Below are positions 25,472 through 34,542 of a stretch of 64,000 nt of DNA, piece by piece (within the stretch, counting starts at the first letter, position 1; each line of letters opens with the position of its first letter). The stretch comes from Deltaproteobacteria bacterium (GTDB taxonomy: Bacteria; Myxococcota_A; UBA796; SXON01): assembly GCA_947445035.1 (NCBI GenBank), contig CANFCK010000017.1:1-64000 (forward strand). The letters run 5' to 3'. A model generated the notes under the pieces. It was not told where the DNA came from. It searched no databases and worked only from the letters and a program-made list of their open reading frames with translations. A program made the position numbers and the translations under genes.

Positions 25472-27486
25472 CCGCGCTGGCGTGGTGGGCGCTGGCCTGC
25501 GTCGAAGCCGAGGCACCTGCGTCGACGACGGATGAGCCAGAAGCGCTGTTGAACCCCGGTGACGTCGCGTTCGTCGGTGAGTCGGTGGGCCTCGACGCCG
25601 CCGACAGCGTGGGCGAGCGATTCACGTGGGAGTTCGGCGACGGCACGACCGCGGACGGCGCCAAGGTCGTGCACGCTTGGGACGAGCCGGGTCGGTACTC
25701 CGTGCGTCTTATCGTCGCGACTTATGAGGGCCGCACCGACGTGGCCACGACTACGCAGGTGGTCGTTCACCGGCCGCTGGCCGAGCCGCCGAGCCAGAGC
25801 GGTCGCCTCGTCCACGTCGGCACCCGGCTGTACGCGGTGGTGCCCGACGAGGACGTCATCGTCGTGGTGGAAGGCGAAGCGGTGGTCGGGCGCTGGTCCA
25901 CCTGCGGGGAGCCCACCTCGCTCGCGTCCCGCGGCGATCGGCTGCTGGTCGCCTGCCGGCTGGACGCGGTGCAGGAGTGGGACCTCGCCACTGGCACCCT
26001 GACCGACGAGTTTGCCACCGGGTGGGGCTCGCGGCCGGAGTCGGTCGCCTTCGACGGCGACGTTGGCTGGGTGGCACTCGCAGGTGATCGTAAGTTGGTG
26101 GCGCTCGGAACGGCGGGCGAGGACCGCAGGGTGACCGTGGCGGACCCGCGGGCGCTTGCCGCAGCCGAAGGGGTGCTCTGGGCGCCCCGGTTTCGGTCAG
26201 AGGTGGATGGGGGATTCCTGCAGCGCGTGAGCGCGGTGGGGATCGAAGACGTAGGGCTCGCGCCGGACCTCGGCCCAGACTCGGACACCGACGCCCGCGG
26301 CGTGCCTACGCTGCTGGGCGCCGTCGCCGTGCGCCCGGACGGGCGGGCCGTGGTCGTCGGGGGCAGCAAGGCCAACCTCGCCCGCGGCCTCCGACGCGAT
26401 GGCCTCGCGCTGACGCCCGAGACGGCCACCCGCGCGGCGCTTCGCTCCGTCGACAGTGAAACCGGCGAGCCGCTGGCCCGCGCGCTCTTCGACAATCGCG
26501 ACGTCGTGGGCGCGCTGGCGTTCACCCCGCTCGGCGACAGCCTGTTGGTGGCGCACCTCGGCGCGGGCATCGTCGATGTGCTGGACCCGCTCACGCTCAC
26601 GCGTATCGGCGGCTTCCAGCACGTCGGCGTCGGCCTCGATGGCGCGGCCACCGACGGCGCCACTGCGTGGTTCCTGGCGTCGGTCGAGAAGGAGCTCGTC
26701 GCCTTCGATCTGGTGTCTGGGAACCCCGATCCGATCGCCCGCGTGCAGCTTTCAGAGGTTCCGCCCGACCTCGGCGCGCAGGTCTTCTACGGGGCCGGCG
26801 ATCGGCGCATGAGCCAGGACGGCTACCTGTCCTGCGCCAGCTGTCACCCCGACGGCGGTCACGACGGCCAGACCTGGGATTTCACCGACCGCGGGGAGGG
26901 GTTTCGCGACACCCAGGCGCTGTTTTCTATCCCCGACGCAGGGCCGTTCCACTGGAGCGGCAACTTCGACGAGCTCCAGGACTTCGAAAACGCCATCCGC
27001 GCCCACCAGGGCGGGACCGGCTTTCTCGAGGACGCCGCGCTGAGCGAGCCGCTGGGCGCCCCCAAGGCCGGCCTCTCCCCCGAGCTGGACGCCCTCGCCG
27101 CGTTTGTCCGCGGGTTCACGACCCCCCGCTCCCCCTACCGCGAGCCCGATGGCAGCGCATCAGAAGGGGGGGTGCTTGGTCGCGCCATCTTCCTCGCGGA
27201 AGGGTGCGACGCATGCCACGCAGGCCTTGAACTGACCGACGCCGGCTGGCACGACGACGGCACCCCGATCCTGCACGATGTCGGCACCCTGGTGGAGCAC
27301 AGCGGCGATCGCGCCGGCGAAGCGTTGACCGGTCTGCGCACGCCCAGCCTCCTGGGACTGCACGCCACTGCGCCCTACTTGCACGACGGCAGCGCGGCCA
27401 CGGTCGAGGTCGCGCTGGAGGCGCATGGCGTCTCGGCGGACGCCTCGCTGGTTCAGTATTTGTTGGAGCTTGAGGGGGGGCCGTGA
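25468..27486 (+). CDS. PKD / beta-propeller / MauG-like di-haem cytochrome lipoprotein
   Basis: 672 residues. Leader ALAWWALAC ends in a likely lipidated cysteine. A PKD domain (FTWEFGDGTTADGAKVVHAW), a seven-blade-like propeller (VALGTAGEDRRVTVADP, LLVAHLGAGIVDVLDP) and a C-terminal di-haem region follow. The two haem sites are SCASCHPDGG and GCDACHAGLE, with downstream PYLHDGS typical of MauG/cytochrome-c-peroxidase families. Expected on the outer face of the envelope, handling peroxide or oxidising a partner. GTG start within the LVIVD stop (GTGA). The electron donor is not in the window. Confidence 0.87.
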   Translation: MTALAWWALACVEAEAPASTTDEPEALLNPGDVAFVGESVGLDAADSVGERFTWEFGDGTTADGAKVVHAWDEPGRYSVRLIVATYEGRTDVATTTQVVVHRPLAEPPSQSGRLVHVGTRLYAVVPDEDVIVVVEGEAVVGRWSTCGEPTSLASRGDRLLVACRLDAVQEWDLATGTLTDEFATGWGSRPESVAFDGDVGWVALAGDRKLVALGTAGEDRRVTVADPRALAAAEGVLWAPRFRSEVDGGFLQRVSAVGIEDVGLAPDLGPDSDTDARGVPTLLGAVAVRPDGRAVVVGGSKANLARGLRRDGLALTPETATRAALRSVDSETGEPLARALFDNRDVVGALAFTPLGDSLLVAHLGAGIVDVLDPLTLTRIGGFQHVGVGLDGAATDGATAWFLASVEKELVAFDLVSGNPDPIARVQLSEVPPDLGAQVFYGAGDRRMSQDGYLSCASCHPDGGHDGQTWDFTDRGEGFRDTQALFSIPDAGPFHWSGNFDELQDFENAIRAHQGGTGFLEDAALSEPLGAPKAGLSPELDALAAFVRGFTTPRSPYREPDGSASEGGVLGRAIFLAEGCDACHAGLELTDAGWHDDGTPILHDVGTLVEHSGDRAGEALTGLRTPSLLGLHATAPYLHDGSAATVEVALEAHGVSADASLVQYLLELEGGP

Positions 27487-27506
27487 AAGGGGGGCGCGGC
27501 GTGGGG

Positions 27507-28319
27507 CTACTCCGCCGCCCCGCGCGCAATCCCCGCCTTCACCCGGCGCAACCTCGCCAGAATCGCGAGGCCACCCCCGAGCATGACGATGGCGCCCCAT
27601 TGGGCGGGGGTCAGCCCGCTCCACCGAACGTCGGCGGTCGGGAAGCCCGGAATCTCGTCGGTGCGACGAAGGAAGTCCATGAAGAAGCGGACCGGGGCGT
27701 AGACCAGGCACCACAGCGCCAGGAAGCTGCCCGCCGGCCAGGGCTTGTTTCGCACCGCGAAGAACAGCGCCGCGATCACCATGGCAAACAGGCACTCGTA
27801 GAGGCCCAGGTCGTGGCGGACGCCCATGCCCTGCCGCATCTCGTCGAAGTTCACGGCGAGGAAAAAGTCGGTGGGGCGCCCGATGTGGTCGTGCACGATC
27901 GAGCAGCCGGCTCGGCCGAAGATCCACGCGAAAGGGAAGGCGTACATGATGACGTCGGCGTGCGCCCAGTAGTCCAGCTTGCGGATGAACTTGAAGAAGA
28001 CGATGGAGCCGATCACCGCGCCGAGGAAGCCGCCAAAACTGGAGAAGCCGGCCCAGATCTCGTAGATCGCCGCAAAGCCTTGTTCGTCGATCTTCTCGGG
28101 GTGGTAGGCGAGCACGTGGACGAGGTGCCCGCCGACGAAGCCGGACATCACGATGAACACCAACGCATCGATGATGTCGCGGACGTCGAGGCCTTTGGCC
28201 AGACCCCGTGCCCGCGCGACTTCCAAGCCCAGCACAAAACCAATGGTGACCAGTATCCCCCAGGGGTCCAGCGGCACCGGGCCAAGGTGGTACGTCGGGA
28301 TGTGGATGTACGGGAACAT
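27507..28319 (-). CDS. lgt: Prolipoprotein diacylglyceryl transferase
   Basis: 270 residues, polytopic inner-membrane enzyme that attaches diacylglycerol to lipobox cysteines; its many clients are visible in this window. The signature GRAGCSIVHDHIGRPTD corresponds to the conserved GRxGNFxNxExxGR region, with the common Cys/His variant of distant homologues; GFSSFGGFLGAVIG is the second conserved loop. ATG 28319 begins the first membrane segment. A GTTAT variant of the local start-proximal motif lies eight bases upstream. Confidence 0.9.
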   Translation of the reverse strand: MFPYIHIPTYHLGPVPLDPWGILVTIGFVLGLEVARARGLAKGLDVRDIIDALVFIVMSGFVGGHLVHVLAYHPEKIDEQGFAAIYEIWAGFSSFGGFLGAVIGSIVFFKFIRKLDYWAHADVIMYAFPFAWIFGRAGCSIVHDHIGRPTDFFLAVNFDEMRQGMGVRHDLGLYECLFAMVIAALFFAVRNKPWPAGSFLALWCLVYAPVRFFMDFLRRTDEIPGFPTADVRWSGLTPAQWGAIVMLGGGLAILARLRRVKAGIARGAAE

Positions 28320-28364
28320 GCGCCGGGATAACCCGTTGGCGCCGGGCTTCCGGCGGGAGGCTTC

Positions 28365-28817
28365 ATGTCCGTGTACACCAACGACGTGCTCATCGAGGGT
28401 GTCCGCCGCGACGACGTGCTCGCATGGCTCAGTGAACCCCGGAACCACGGCGCCATCGTCGCCGGCGCGTGGGATGGCCTGCGGGAGACGGGCACCGGCT
28501 GCTTTGAGCTCGACATCAAGAGTCGCCCCCGGCCCCGGGTCATGTCCTACGTCTTTGATCGGTTGGACGAAGAGCACGGCGGCCGTCGCATCCACGTCGC
28601 GCTCTCCGGGCGGCACATCAACGGAAAGATGCACTACAGCCTGCGGACGATGAAGCCGAGCACCAACACGCTGGTGACGCTCCACGTGGACTTCGATGGC
28701 AACGGCTACCTCCTGCTCGCGGCCGAGGCGCTGGGCCTGCGAGATCGCCTGGATGCGGGTTTCCGCAAGATGACGGAGAACATCAAGGCCCAGGTCCTCG
28801 CCGCTCGGGTGCTATGA
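28365..28817 (+). CDS. SRPBCC-fold (START/polyketide-cyclase-like) protein
   Basis: 150 residues with the length and strand pattern of the SRPBCC hydrophobic-ligand fold: VYTNDVLIEGVRRDDVLAWL at the start, several beta strands and a long C-terminal helix (RDRLDAGFRKMTENIKAQV). GGGAGG lies five bases before the ATG. It is followed after seven bases by the acyltransferase-domain protein, so they form one unit. Ligand unknown. Confidence 0.65.
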   Translation: MSVYTNDVLIEGVRRDDVLAWLSEPRNHGAIVAGAWDGLRETGTGCFELDIKSRPRPRVMSYVFDRLDEEHGGRRIHVALSGRHINGKMHYSLRTMKPSTNTLVTLHVDFDGNGYLLLAAEALGLRDRLDAGFRKMTENIKAQVLAARVL

Positions 28818-28824
28818 TCGGGGC

Positions 28825-29664
28825 ATGCCCAACATCGAGCTGACGCGGTACCCCAACCCGTCGACGTACCGCCAGATCGCCGCCAATGTGTGGGACCACC
28901 CCTACGATCCGCACGTGTACGGCTCGTTGGAGGTTCGCGCCGAAAAGTTGCAGGCGTGGATCGCCGCCAAGCGGGAGAGCTCCGGCGAAAAGGTGACGGT
29001 CAGCCATGCGGTAGCGCGCGCACTGGCGATGATCATCGCCAAACATCGCGATCTCAACTCGTTGGTGCGCCTGGGCAACCTCTACCAGCGTAAAGACGTC
29101 GACATCTTCATGCAGATCGTGGTCGAGGACGCCGAGAACATCGGCAAGACCGATCTGAGCGGCATCAAGATCAAGAACGCCAACACGCTCGACGTGGTGG
29201 CCATGGGTCGGTTGATCCGGGAGCGGGCGCTCAAGATTCGCGCTGGCGACGACGCCGAGTTCAACCAGACCAAGAAGGGGCTGGCAGGCCTGCCGGGCTT
29301 CCTCATCAAGCCGGTGCTGCGTTTCCTGGACTTCCTCCAGTACACCTTGAACATCAACCCGAAATTCCTGGGTACACCTGGGGATCCTTTCGGTTCGGCC
29401 ATGGTGACCAACGTCGGGGTGTTCGGATTGACGGTCGGGTATGCGCCTTTTTTCCCGCTCGCTCGTACCCCCATCATCGTGACCCTCGGCACCATCGAAG
29501 AAAAGCCGCTGGTGGTGGACGGCCAGATCGTCATCGGGCGGGTGCTCCACATCAACGGCACCTTCGACCATCGGGTGGTCGATGGCTACCACGGGGGCGT
29601 CGTCGCCAAAGAGATGAAGGCACTTTTGGAGAACCCGGAACGCCTCGACGAGCTAGGGGTCTAA
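28825..29664 (+). CDS. Stand-alone 2-oxoacid dehydrogenase E2-type acyltransferase domain
   Basis: 279 residues comprising only the catalytic (CAT-like) domain of E2 proteins; there is no lipoyl domain, no peripheral-subunit-binding domain and no E1/E3 nearby. The catalytic motif HRVVDGYHGG and the Ser-containing FGSAMVTNVGVFG are both present. Such solo domains may acylate with CoA thioesters, as chloramphenicol acetyltransferase does, or be scaffolds. The region around 150-190 (GLAGLPGFLIKPVLRFLDFL) is unusually hydrophobic and could touch a membrane. It is in one unit with the SRPBCC protein. Confidence 0.82.
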   Translation: MPNIELTRYPNPSTYRQIAANVWDHPYDPHVYGSLEVRAEKLQAWIAAKRESSGEKVTVSHAVARALAMIIAKHRDLNSLVRLGNLYQRKDVDIFMQIVVEDAENIGKTDLSGIKIKNANTLDVVAMGRLIRERALKIRAGDDAEFNQTKKGLAGLPGFLIKPVLRFLDFLQYTLNINPKFLGTPGDPFGSAMVTNVGVFGLTVGYAPFFPLARTPIIVTLGTIEEKPLVVDGQIVIGRVLHINGTFDHRVVDGYHGGVVAKEMKALLENPERLDELGV

Positions 29665-29670
29665 ACGCCG

Positions 29671-31671
29671 ATGCTGACCCTCCTTTGTGCGGCCGCCTTC
29701 GCGCTGTCTGGACCGCCAAAGTCCACGGTGGTCGACTTGTGGCGCGGGTACCCCGGCGCCGACAAGGTGTACGTGCAGGTCGGCACGCCCGACGGCGGTA
29801 CGGCGTTGTTCCTGGTGGATACCGGGGCCGCGGTGTCGGTGGTGACGGAGGATGCGGCGGAGCGCCTGGCCCTGACGTCCGTGGATGCCGGCGGTCGGGT
29901 GGCGGGCCTGTCGGGGAGCGTGGCGTGGCGAAGGGCCACCCTGCCCTGGATCCAGCTGGGCGACTTCCGCATCGACAACGTCGATGTCGCGACCGGGGTG
30001 CCGGGCATCCCTGACCACGCTGGCGCCATCCCTGTAGACGGAATTCTGGGCCACAATGTTTGGCGGAACTGGACGCTGGTGGTCGACTACCCGGCGGACC
30101 GGTTGGAGCTGCACCGCCCGGGCACCTACAAGCCGCGCGGCAAGGGTCAGGCGCTGGGCGTCACCAAGAGCCATGTGGGCGTGGACGTCCGCATCGAAGC
30201 GTCGCGCGGCAAGAAGTTCGTGGCCGCTACCGTCGGCATCGAGATCGATACCGGCGCGGGGGACACCAGCCTGTGGTGCCAAACGGGCGAGCCCTTTCGG
30301 GAGCTGACGACGCTGGGAGTCGAGCCCGTATTCGGCATCGGGGCCGCGCTCGACAAGGTGCCGGACTTTCAGTTTCTGACGGAGACTCGTCACATTCCCG
30401 CCACGCTCATCGAAGTAGGTGGGCGGAGCATCAAGCGTACGCTCCCCATTCGTTGGTCCAGCCCCGACAACCCCGCCGCCGACGTCTGCTCCGTCTCACG
30501 GGGGCTGCTCGGCTTTTCGACGCTCGGAAGCTGGCGCACCGTCATCGACTACCCCGGGCAGCGGTTGGTCCTCGAATCGCCGCGCAAACGTCGGACCTTC
30601 GATGCGATGGCCGCCTGGCTCAAGGAGGACGCCGCCCGTCATCGCGAGGCGCTGGCGGCCGGGGATTTGAGGTCTGCGGGGGCGCGCGCCCGAGTGCTCA
30701 TCGCCCACGACGAGCTGCCGGCGGCCCGGGAGTTGGTCGCGCGCGCGTTGGCCGCCAACGCCCACGAGCCCGTTCTGGTCGCGCTGGCAGCGCGGATCGA
30801 ACGGTATGACGGAAACGACGAGGTGGCGATTGAGCGGCTCGGGGTGCTCAGCCCTGTCGAGATGGTCGAGGAGGGCATCTGGGGTGAGCTCATCGGCACG
30901 CTCATCGCGCTGGGCCGCGAGGACGAGGCGCTGGCGCGCGCGGAGGCGTCGTTGTCGGTTCCCGTGGAGGACCCTGACCTCCGGCAGGAGCTGCTGGTGG
31001 CCTACTCGGACGTGCTCCTGGCCATGGGCCGTCCTGCGGAGGCGGAGCGCGCGTTGGACGAGGCGATCGCTGTGGATCGCGGGGGTAGCGGCTTCCTTTT
31101 CCGTCGTGCGCTGGTCGCCTTGGAGTCGGGCGATCGCTACGGTGCCATCACCACGCTGCGCCAACTGCTCGACGTGTACCCGGTGGGCGGCCACCCGATG
31201 TGGCTGTACGCGATGTCGTTGGAAGAGGGCGACCGCGCTACCTTCCGCGCCGACGTGACGCGCGCGTTGGGGCGCCTGCATCCGGGCGCCGAACCCCTCG
31301 ACTTTGTCGGCGCTGCGCTGCATCTGGTCGCTGATGGTGATGCCGCCCGAGCCGCGCTCGCCGCGGGCTACGAGCGCGACTGCAAGCCGTTTCGCCGGGG
31401 ACCGGGTCGTGACAACTGTGATGCATGGTACTGGGCGTTGGGTGAGGAGCGGGTGGCCGAGGCCCAGCGTGCCAGCGCGCGCGCCGTTGCCGCCGATCCC
31501 AAGAACGCCGCGTATCGGGACACTGCCGCCGTGGTGGCCTATGTGGCGGGCGACGTCGAGGAGGCCGAGCTGCAAGCGCGAGCCGCCGCTCGATTGAGCC
31601 CCGACGATCCCTACCTCATCTGGCAGGCCCGCCGGTTCAGCCATGCGGCGAAGGCGCGCGGGACCCCGTGA
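29671..31671 (+). CDS. Double retropepsin-type aspartic protease domain with TPR tail
   Basis: 666 residues with a signal peptide (MLTLLCAAAFALSG). Two aspartic protease-like halves occur: LFLVDTGAAVSVV with DGILGHNVW near residues 48-130, and VGIEIDTGAGDTSLW with GLLGFSTLG near 190-290. Retropepsin-type proteases are usually dimers of one such half, so this chain may form its own active site. From about 320 to the end are TPR-like repeats (LGREDEALARAEASL, LLAMGRPAEAERALDEAI). Periplasmic. The stop overlaps the GTG of the nuclease gene. Confidence 0.8.
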   Translation: MLTLLCAAAFALSGPPKSTVVDLWRGYPGADKVYVQVGTPDGGTALFLVDTGAAVSVVTEDAAERLALTSVDAGGRVAGLSGSVAWRRATLPWIQLGDFRIDNVDVATGVPGIPDHAGAIPVDGILGHNVWRNWTLVVDYPADRLELHRPGTYKPRGKGQALGVTKSHVGVDVRIEASRGKKFVAATVGIEIDTGAGDTSLWCQTGEPFRELTTLGVEPVFGIGAALDKVPDFQFLTETRHIPATLIEVGGRSIKRTLPIRWSSPDNPAADVCSVSRGLLGFSTLGSWRTVIDYPGQRLVLESPRKRRTFDAMAAWLKEDAARHREALAAGDLRSAGARARVLIAHDELPAARELVARALAANAHEPVLVALAARIERYDGNDEVAIERLGVLSPVEMVEEGIWGELIGTLIALGREDEALARAEASLSVPVEDPDLRQELLVAYSDVLLAMGRPAEAERALDEAIAVDRGGSGFLFRRALVALESGDRYGAITTLRQLLDVYPVGGHPMWLYAMSLEEGDRATFRADVTRALGRLHPGAEPLDFVGAALHLVADGDAARAALAAGYERDCKPFRRGPGRDNCDAWYWALGEERVAEAQRASARAVAADPKNAAYRDTAAVVAYVAGDVEEAELQARAAARLSPDDPYLIWQARRFSHAAKARGTP

Positions 31672-32498
31672 TCCTCTTCGCGCTCTGGGCGCTCGCCACC
31701 GAACCCGACATCGACCCGGACGTGGTCGTGCGGCTTTCGGACGCGCCCCCGCCGCCGGAGTACGCGACGGTGACGGCGGTCTACGACGGCGACACGGTCA
31801 CGCTCGACACCCGCGACAAGGTGCGACTGCGCTGGGTGAACACCCCGGAGCTGAAGCCGCCGGAGGAGTACGGGCCAGAGGCGCGAGAGCTCGCCGCGTC
31901 CTTGGTGCTTCAGAAGCGCGTCCGCCTGTTGAGCGACGGCAAGCGGGACGGCTACGGTCGCATCTTGGCGGGGATCGAAGTCGACGGGAAGAACCTCTCC
32001 GTCGCGCTCTTGGAGGCGGGGCTGGGGCACGTCTTCGTGATCCCGCCGGACCCTACCGACCTGACCGCGCTCCTGGCTGCCCAGGAAAAAGCGCGGAAGG
32101 CGCGCCGCGGAATCTGGTCGACCGAACGTTTCCAAGGGGCGCTCCACATCACCTCGTTCCACGCCAACGCCGATGGCGACGACCGGCAGAACGTCAACGG
32201 CGAGTACCTTCGCGTGGCGAACATCTCCGCGGCGCCGCTGAACCTCGCCGGGTACCACATCGCCGACATCTCCGGTCGGAACTGGCCGCTTCCCCAGGTG
32301 ATCGTGCCGGTGGGCAACACCTTCAAGCTGCATAGCGGGCGCGGCGTTGATGCGGTGGACCCCACCGCCCAGCTGGAGCTGTACCTCGGCAGCGGCGACC
32401 CGATCTGGAACAACGGCGCAGATCGCGCTACGATCTACGACCGCTACGGGCGCGTCGTGGACTCCCGCGCGCACCACGTGGAGCGCCCCAACCCCTGA
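31668..32498 (+). CDS. Thermonuclease (SNase) domain fused to a lamin-tail domain, exported
   Basis: 276 residues with a short leader (MILFALWALATEP). The staphylococcal-nuclease domain shows VYDGDTVTLDTRDKVRLRWV, with the catalytic first arginine in RLRWVNTPE, then ARELAASLV and DGYGRILAGIE. The C-terminal 120 residues match a lamin-tail domain (NVNGEYLRVANISAAPLNLA, GYHIADISGRNW). This pairing is known in secreted bacterial nucleases. GTG start inside the previous stop (GTGA); six bases separate it from the PAP2 gene. Confidence 0.87.
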   Translation: MILFALWALATEPDIDPDVVVRLSDAPPPPEYATVTAVYDGDTVTLDTRDKVRLRWVNTPELKPPEEYGPEARELAASLVLQKRVRLLSDGKRDGYGRILAGIEVDGKNLSVALLEAGLGHVFVIPPDPTDLTALLAAQEKARKARRGIWSTERFQGALHITSFHANADGDDRQNVNGEYLRVANISAAPLNLAGYHIADISGRNWPLPQVIVPVGNTFKLHSGRGVDAVDPTAQLELYLGSGDPIWNNGADRATIYDRYGRVVDSRAHHVERPNP

Positions 32499-32504
32499 GG
32501 TGGC

Positions 32505-33008
32505 GTGGACCAGACCGTCTTTGTCGTCATCAACGGCTGGTACACGGCGGCGCCCGAGTTGTGGGCGCTCTTCGACTCGCGGTCGGGGCTGGCCGCGCTG
32601 GTGGTTCTGTGCGTGGTACTCTGTTATTTCCGGCAACAGCAACGCTGGCTTTTGCCCGCGCTCATCGCGGTGTCGCTGACCGACGTCGGGGTGGTGCGGG
32701 TGCTCAAGCCGATGGTCGGGCGGGAAAGGCCGTGTGCGGTGCTCGATCGCAGCTACGGGCCGATGGACGAGTCCGGCCCCCGCTGCGGGTCTGGCGCCGC
32801 CATGCCTTCCGCCCACGCGGCCAACACCATGGCGCTGGCCGCGGTCCTCGGATTCCCCGAGCTGGCGCTGGTCTCGGTTTTTGTGGGGGTCTCTCGGGTG
32901 ACCACCGGCCAACATTGGCCGAGTGACGTTCTAGCAGGTTGGGCGATCGGTCTCGCCTCGGGAAGCGTGGTGCGGTGGGCCTTGCGGAGGTTTCTGGGGT
33001 GGCCGTGA
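32505..33008 (+). CDS. PAP2-family membrane phosphatase
   Basis: 167 residues, polytopic. All three phosphatase motifs are present: KPMVGRERP, AMPSAHAAN and SRVTTGQHWPSDV, so it should hydrolyse a lipid phosphate or undecaprenyl pyrophosphate at the membrane. The GTG start lies six bases after the nuclease stop and its own stop overlaps the HAD start, placing it in a coupled four-gene run (29671-33658). Confidence 0.88.
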   Translation: MDQTVFVVINGWYTAAPELWALFDSRSGLAALVVLCVVLCYFRQQQRWLLPALIAVSLTDVGVVRVLKPMVGRERPCAVLDRSYGPMDESGPRCGSGAAMPSAHAANTMALAAVLGFPELALVSVFVGVSRVTTGQHWPSDVLAGWAIGLASGSVVRWALRRFLGWP

Positions 33009-33658
33009 GGGCGGTCTTCGTCGACGCGGGGGGCACGCTTTTGCGCCCGCGGGAGCCGGTCGGCGTCACCTATGCACGGGCCGCTCGCGCACGCGGCCAC
33101 GCCGCCGATCCGGTGGAGGTAGAGCTTCGCTTCCGGACCGCGTTGCGCGCCCGCCAGGGCCAGGCGCAGGAGGGCGACGGTCGGGCGTTTTGGTCGCCGC
33201 TGGTCGCCGAGGCGGTGGGGGTGCAGGACGAGGCGCTCTTCGAGGCGCTGTACGAGTGGTATTCGCGTCCTCGCGCGTGGTGGGTCGATACCGATGCGCT
33301 GCGGGTGCTCGGCGACCTTTCCCGCGCCGGCATCCGCATCGCCATCCTCTCCAACTGGGACCTGCGCCTGCGCGATCTCTTTCATCGTTTTGCGCTCGAC
33401 CGTCTTTTCGGGGCGCTGGTGGTCTCGTCGGAGCACGGCGTCGAGAAGCCGGATCCGCGCATCTTCGAGATTGCTTGCCGGGTGGTCGGGGTGGCACCGA
33501 AGGAGGCGATCCACGTAGGAGACGACGTCGAAAAGGATGTTGCAGGCGCATCTCGCGCTGGACTTGTGGGGCTGCATTACGATGATGAACGAGGCTGGCG
33601 CGGGGTGGAGGCGGAGATCGCCCGGCTGCGTCGGTCGGCAGGCATGTACGCTCGCTGA
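33005..33658 (+). CDS. HAD-superfamily protein with altered first motif
   Basis: 217 residues. HAD motifs: AVFVDAGGTLLRP (motif I), IAILSNWD (II), EKPDPRIF (III) and HVGDDVEKDVAGA (IV). Motif I reads D-A-G-G-T, so the acid/base aspartate (D-x-D) is glycine, as in the HDHD3-like branch; phosphatase activity may be weak or absent. The GTG at 33005 overlaps the PAP2 stop (GTGA). Partner or substrate unknown. Confidence 0.85.
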   Translation: MRAVFVDAGGTLLRPREPVGVTYARAARARGHAADPVEVELRFRTALRARQGQAQEGDGRAFWSPLVAEAVGVQDEALFEALYEWYSRPRAWWVDTDALRVLGDLSRAGIRIAILSNWDLRLRDLFHRFALDRLFGALVVSSEHGVEKPDPRIFEIACRVVGVAPKEAIHVGDDVEKDVAGASRAGLVGLHYDDERGWRGVEAEIARLRRSAGMYAR

Positions 33659-33666
33659 CCCCGCTA

Positions 33667-33678
33667 TTGACGCGTCAA
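33667..33678 (+). promoter_or_regulatory. Palindrome TTGACGCGTCAA upstream of the glucosaminidase gene
   Basis: A perfect twelve-base palindrome 37 bases before the GTG at 33716. It continues AAGACTTG and is the plus-strand member of the TTGACRCGTCAAG set seen before the OmpA-fusion and FtsB-like genes. A GTTAGC motif (33702-33707) lies eight bases before the start codon. Confidence 0.45.
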
Positions 33679-33715
33679 GACTTGCTCGATCCTGGGATAT
33701 CGTTAGCTGCGCGGG

Positions 33716-34513
33716 GTGTTTCGCCGGCTGAACTTTCTTCCGCTCTGTCTGTTCGTGCTGGCGGCGGTTCCCGCGGCGCCGACGGGTGCCGAAATGCTCC
33801 CGGAAATGCGGGCGGTGGACGAGAGCACGGCGCTTCGTGACGAGGTCGCCGCGCTGTGGTTGGCGCTCGACACCGGCGCCTCGGCCGACGCGATCGGGAG
33901 CCGGGTGGAGGCGCTCCTCTCCGCGCAGCCGCGGGCGCTCTTGGCGACGTCCAGCGCCTCGCCCGGGCTCGCCGCCGCCTTCGACGCGCTTTTGGCCCTG
34001 CGCGTTCGGGTGCTCGTCGCTACGACGCCGTTGCCATCGGGTCGGAAGGGGGAGTTCCTCGCATCGGTTTTGCCCGGCGCCACGTTTGGGGATGTCGTCT
34101 TCGGCGTGCCGGCCAGCGTCACCGTCGCTCAGGCCATCTTGGAGAGCGGCTGGGGAAAGAGCGCGCCTGGATTCAACCTTTTCGGCATGAAGGGTGTGGG
34201 TCCGGCCGGCTCGTCCAAGCGGCGGGTGGTCGAGTACCAGCGTGGCAAGCGGGGGCACCGGCACCACGAGTTTCGGCTGTACCACTCCTTCGCCGAGTCG
34301 CTCGCGGACCACTCCCGCGTGCTGGCGACGGCCGATCGTTACGCACCGGCGAGGTTGGTGGCTGAAGATCCTGTCGCGTATGCCCGCGCGCTCCAGGGAA
34401 AGTACGCGACGGATCCCCGGTACGGCACGAAGCTCGGCGAGCTGGCGGACCACTACGGGTTGCGACGCTTCGACTGGGTCGCGCCGATGGACTCCCTCGT
34501 GGCTGCGAACTGA
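33716..34513 (+). CDS. Exported beta-N-acetylglucosaminidase (FlgJ/LytG-type)
   Basis: 265 residues with a signal peptide (LPLCLFVLAAVPAAPTGA). The C-terminal domain belongs to the GH73-like glucosaminidase family: VAQAILESGWGKSAPGFNLFG contains the catalytic glutamate, and EFRLYHSFAESLADHSRVL plus AYARALQGKYATDP complete the fold. It should cut peptidoglycan glycan strands. The N-terminal 100 residues are helical and unassigned. GTG 33716 follows a GTTAGC motif at eight bases and an upstream palindrome. Confidence 0.88.
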   Translation: MFRRLNFLPLCLFVLAAVPAAPTGAEMLPEMRAVDESTALRDEVAALWLALDTGASADAIGSRVEALLSAQPRALLATSSASPGLAAAFDALLALRVRVLVATTPLPSGRKGEFLASVLPGATFGDVVFGVPASVTVAQAILESGWGKSAPGFNLFGMKGVGPAGSSKRRVVEYQRGKRGHRHHEFRLYHSFAESLADHSRVLATADRYAPARLVAEDPVAYARALQGKYATDPRYGTKLGELADHYGLRRFDWVAPMDSLVAAN

Positions 34514-34542
34514 TCTGATCCCTGCCGATCCAAAAACGGCAA

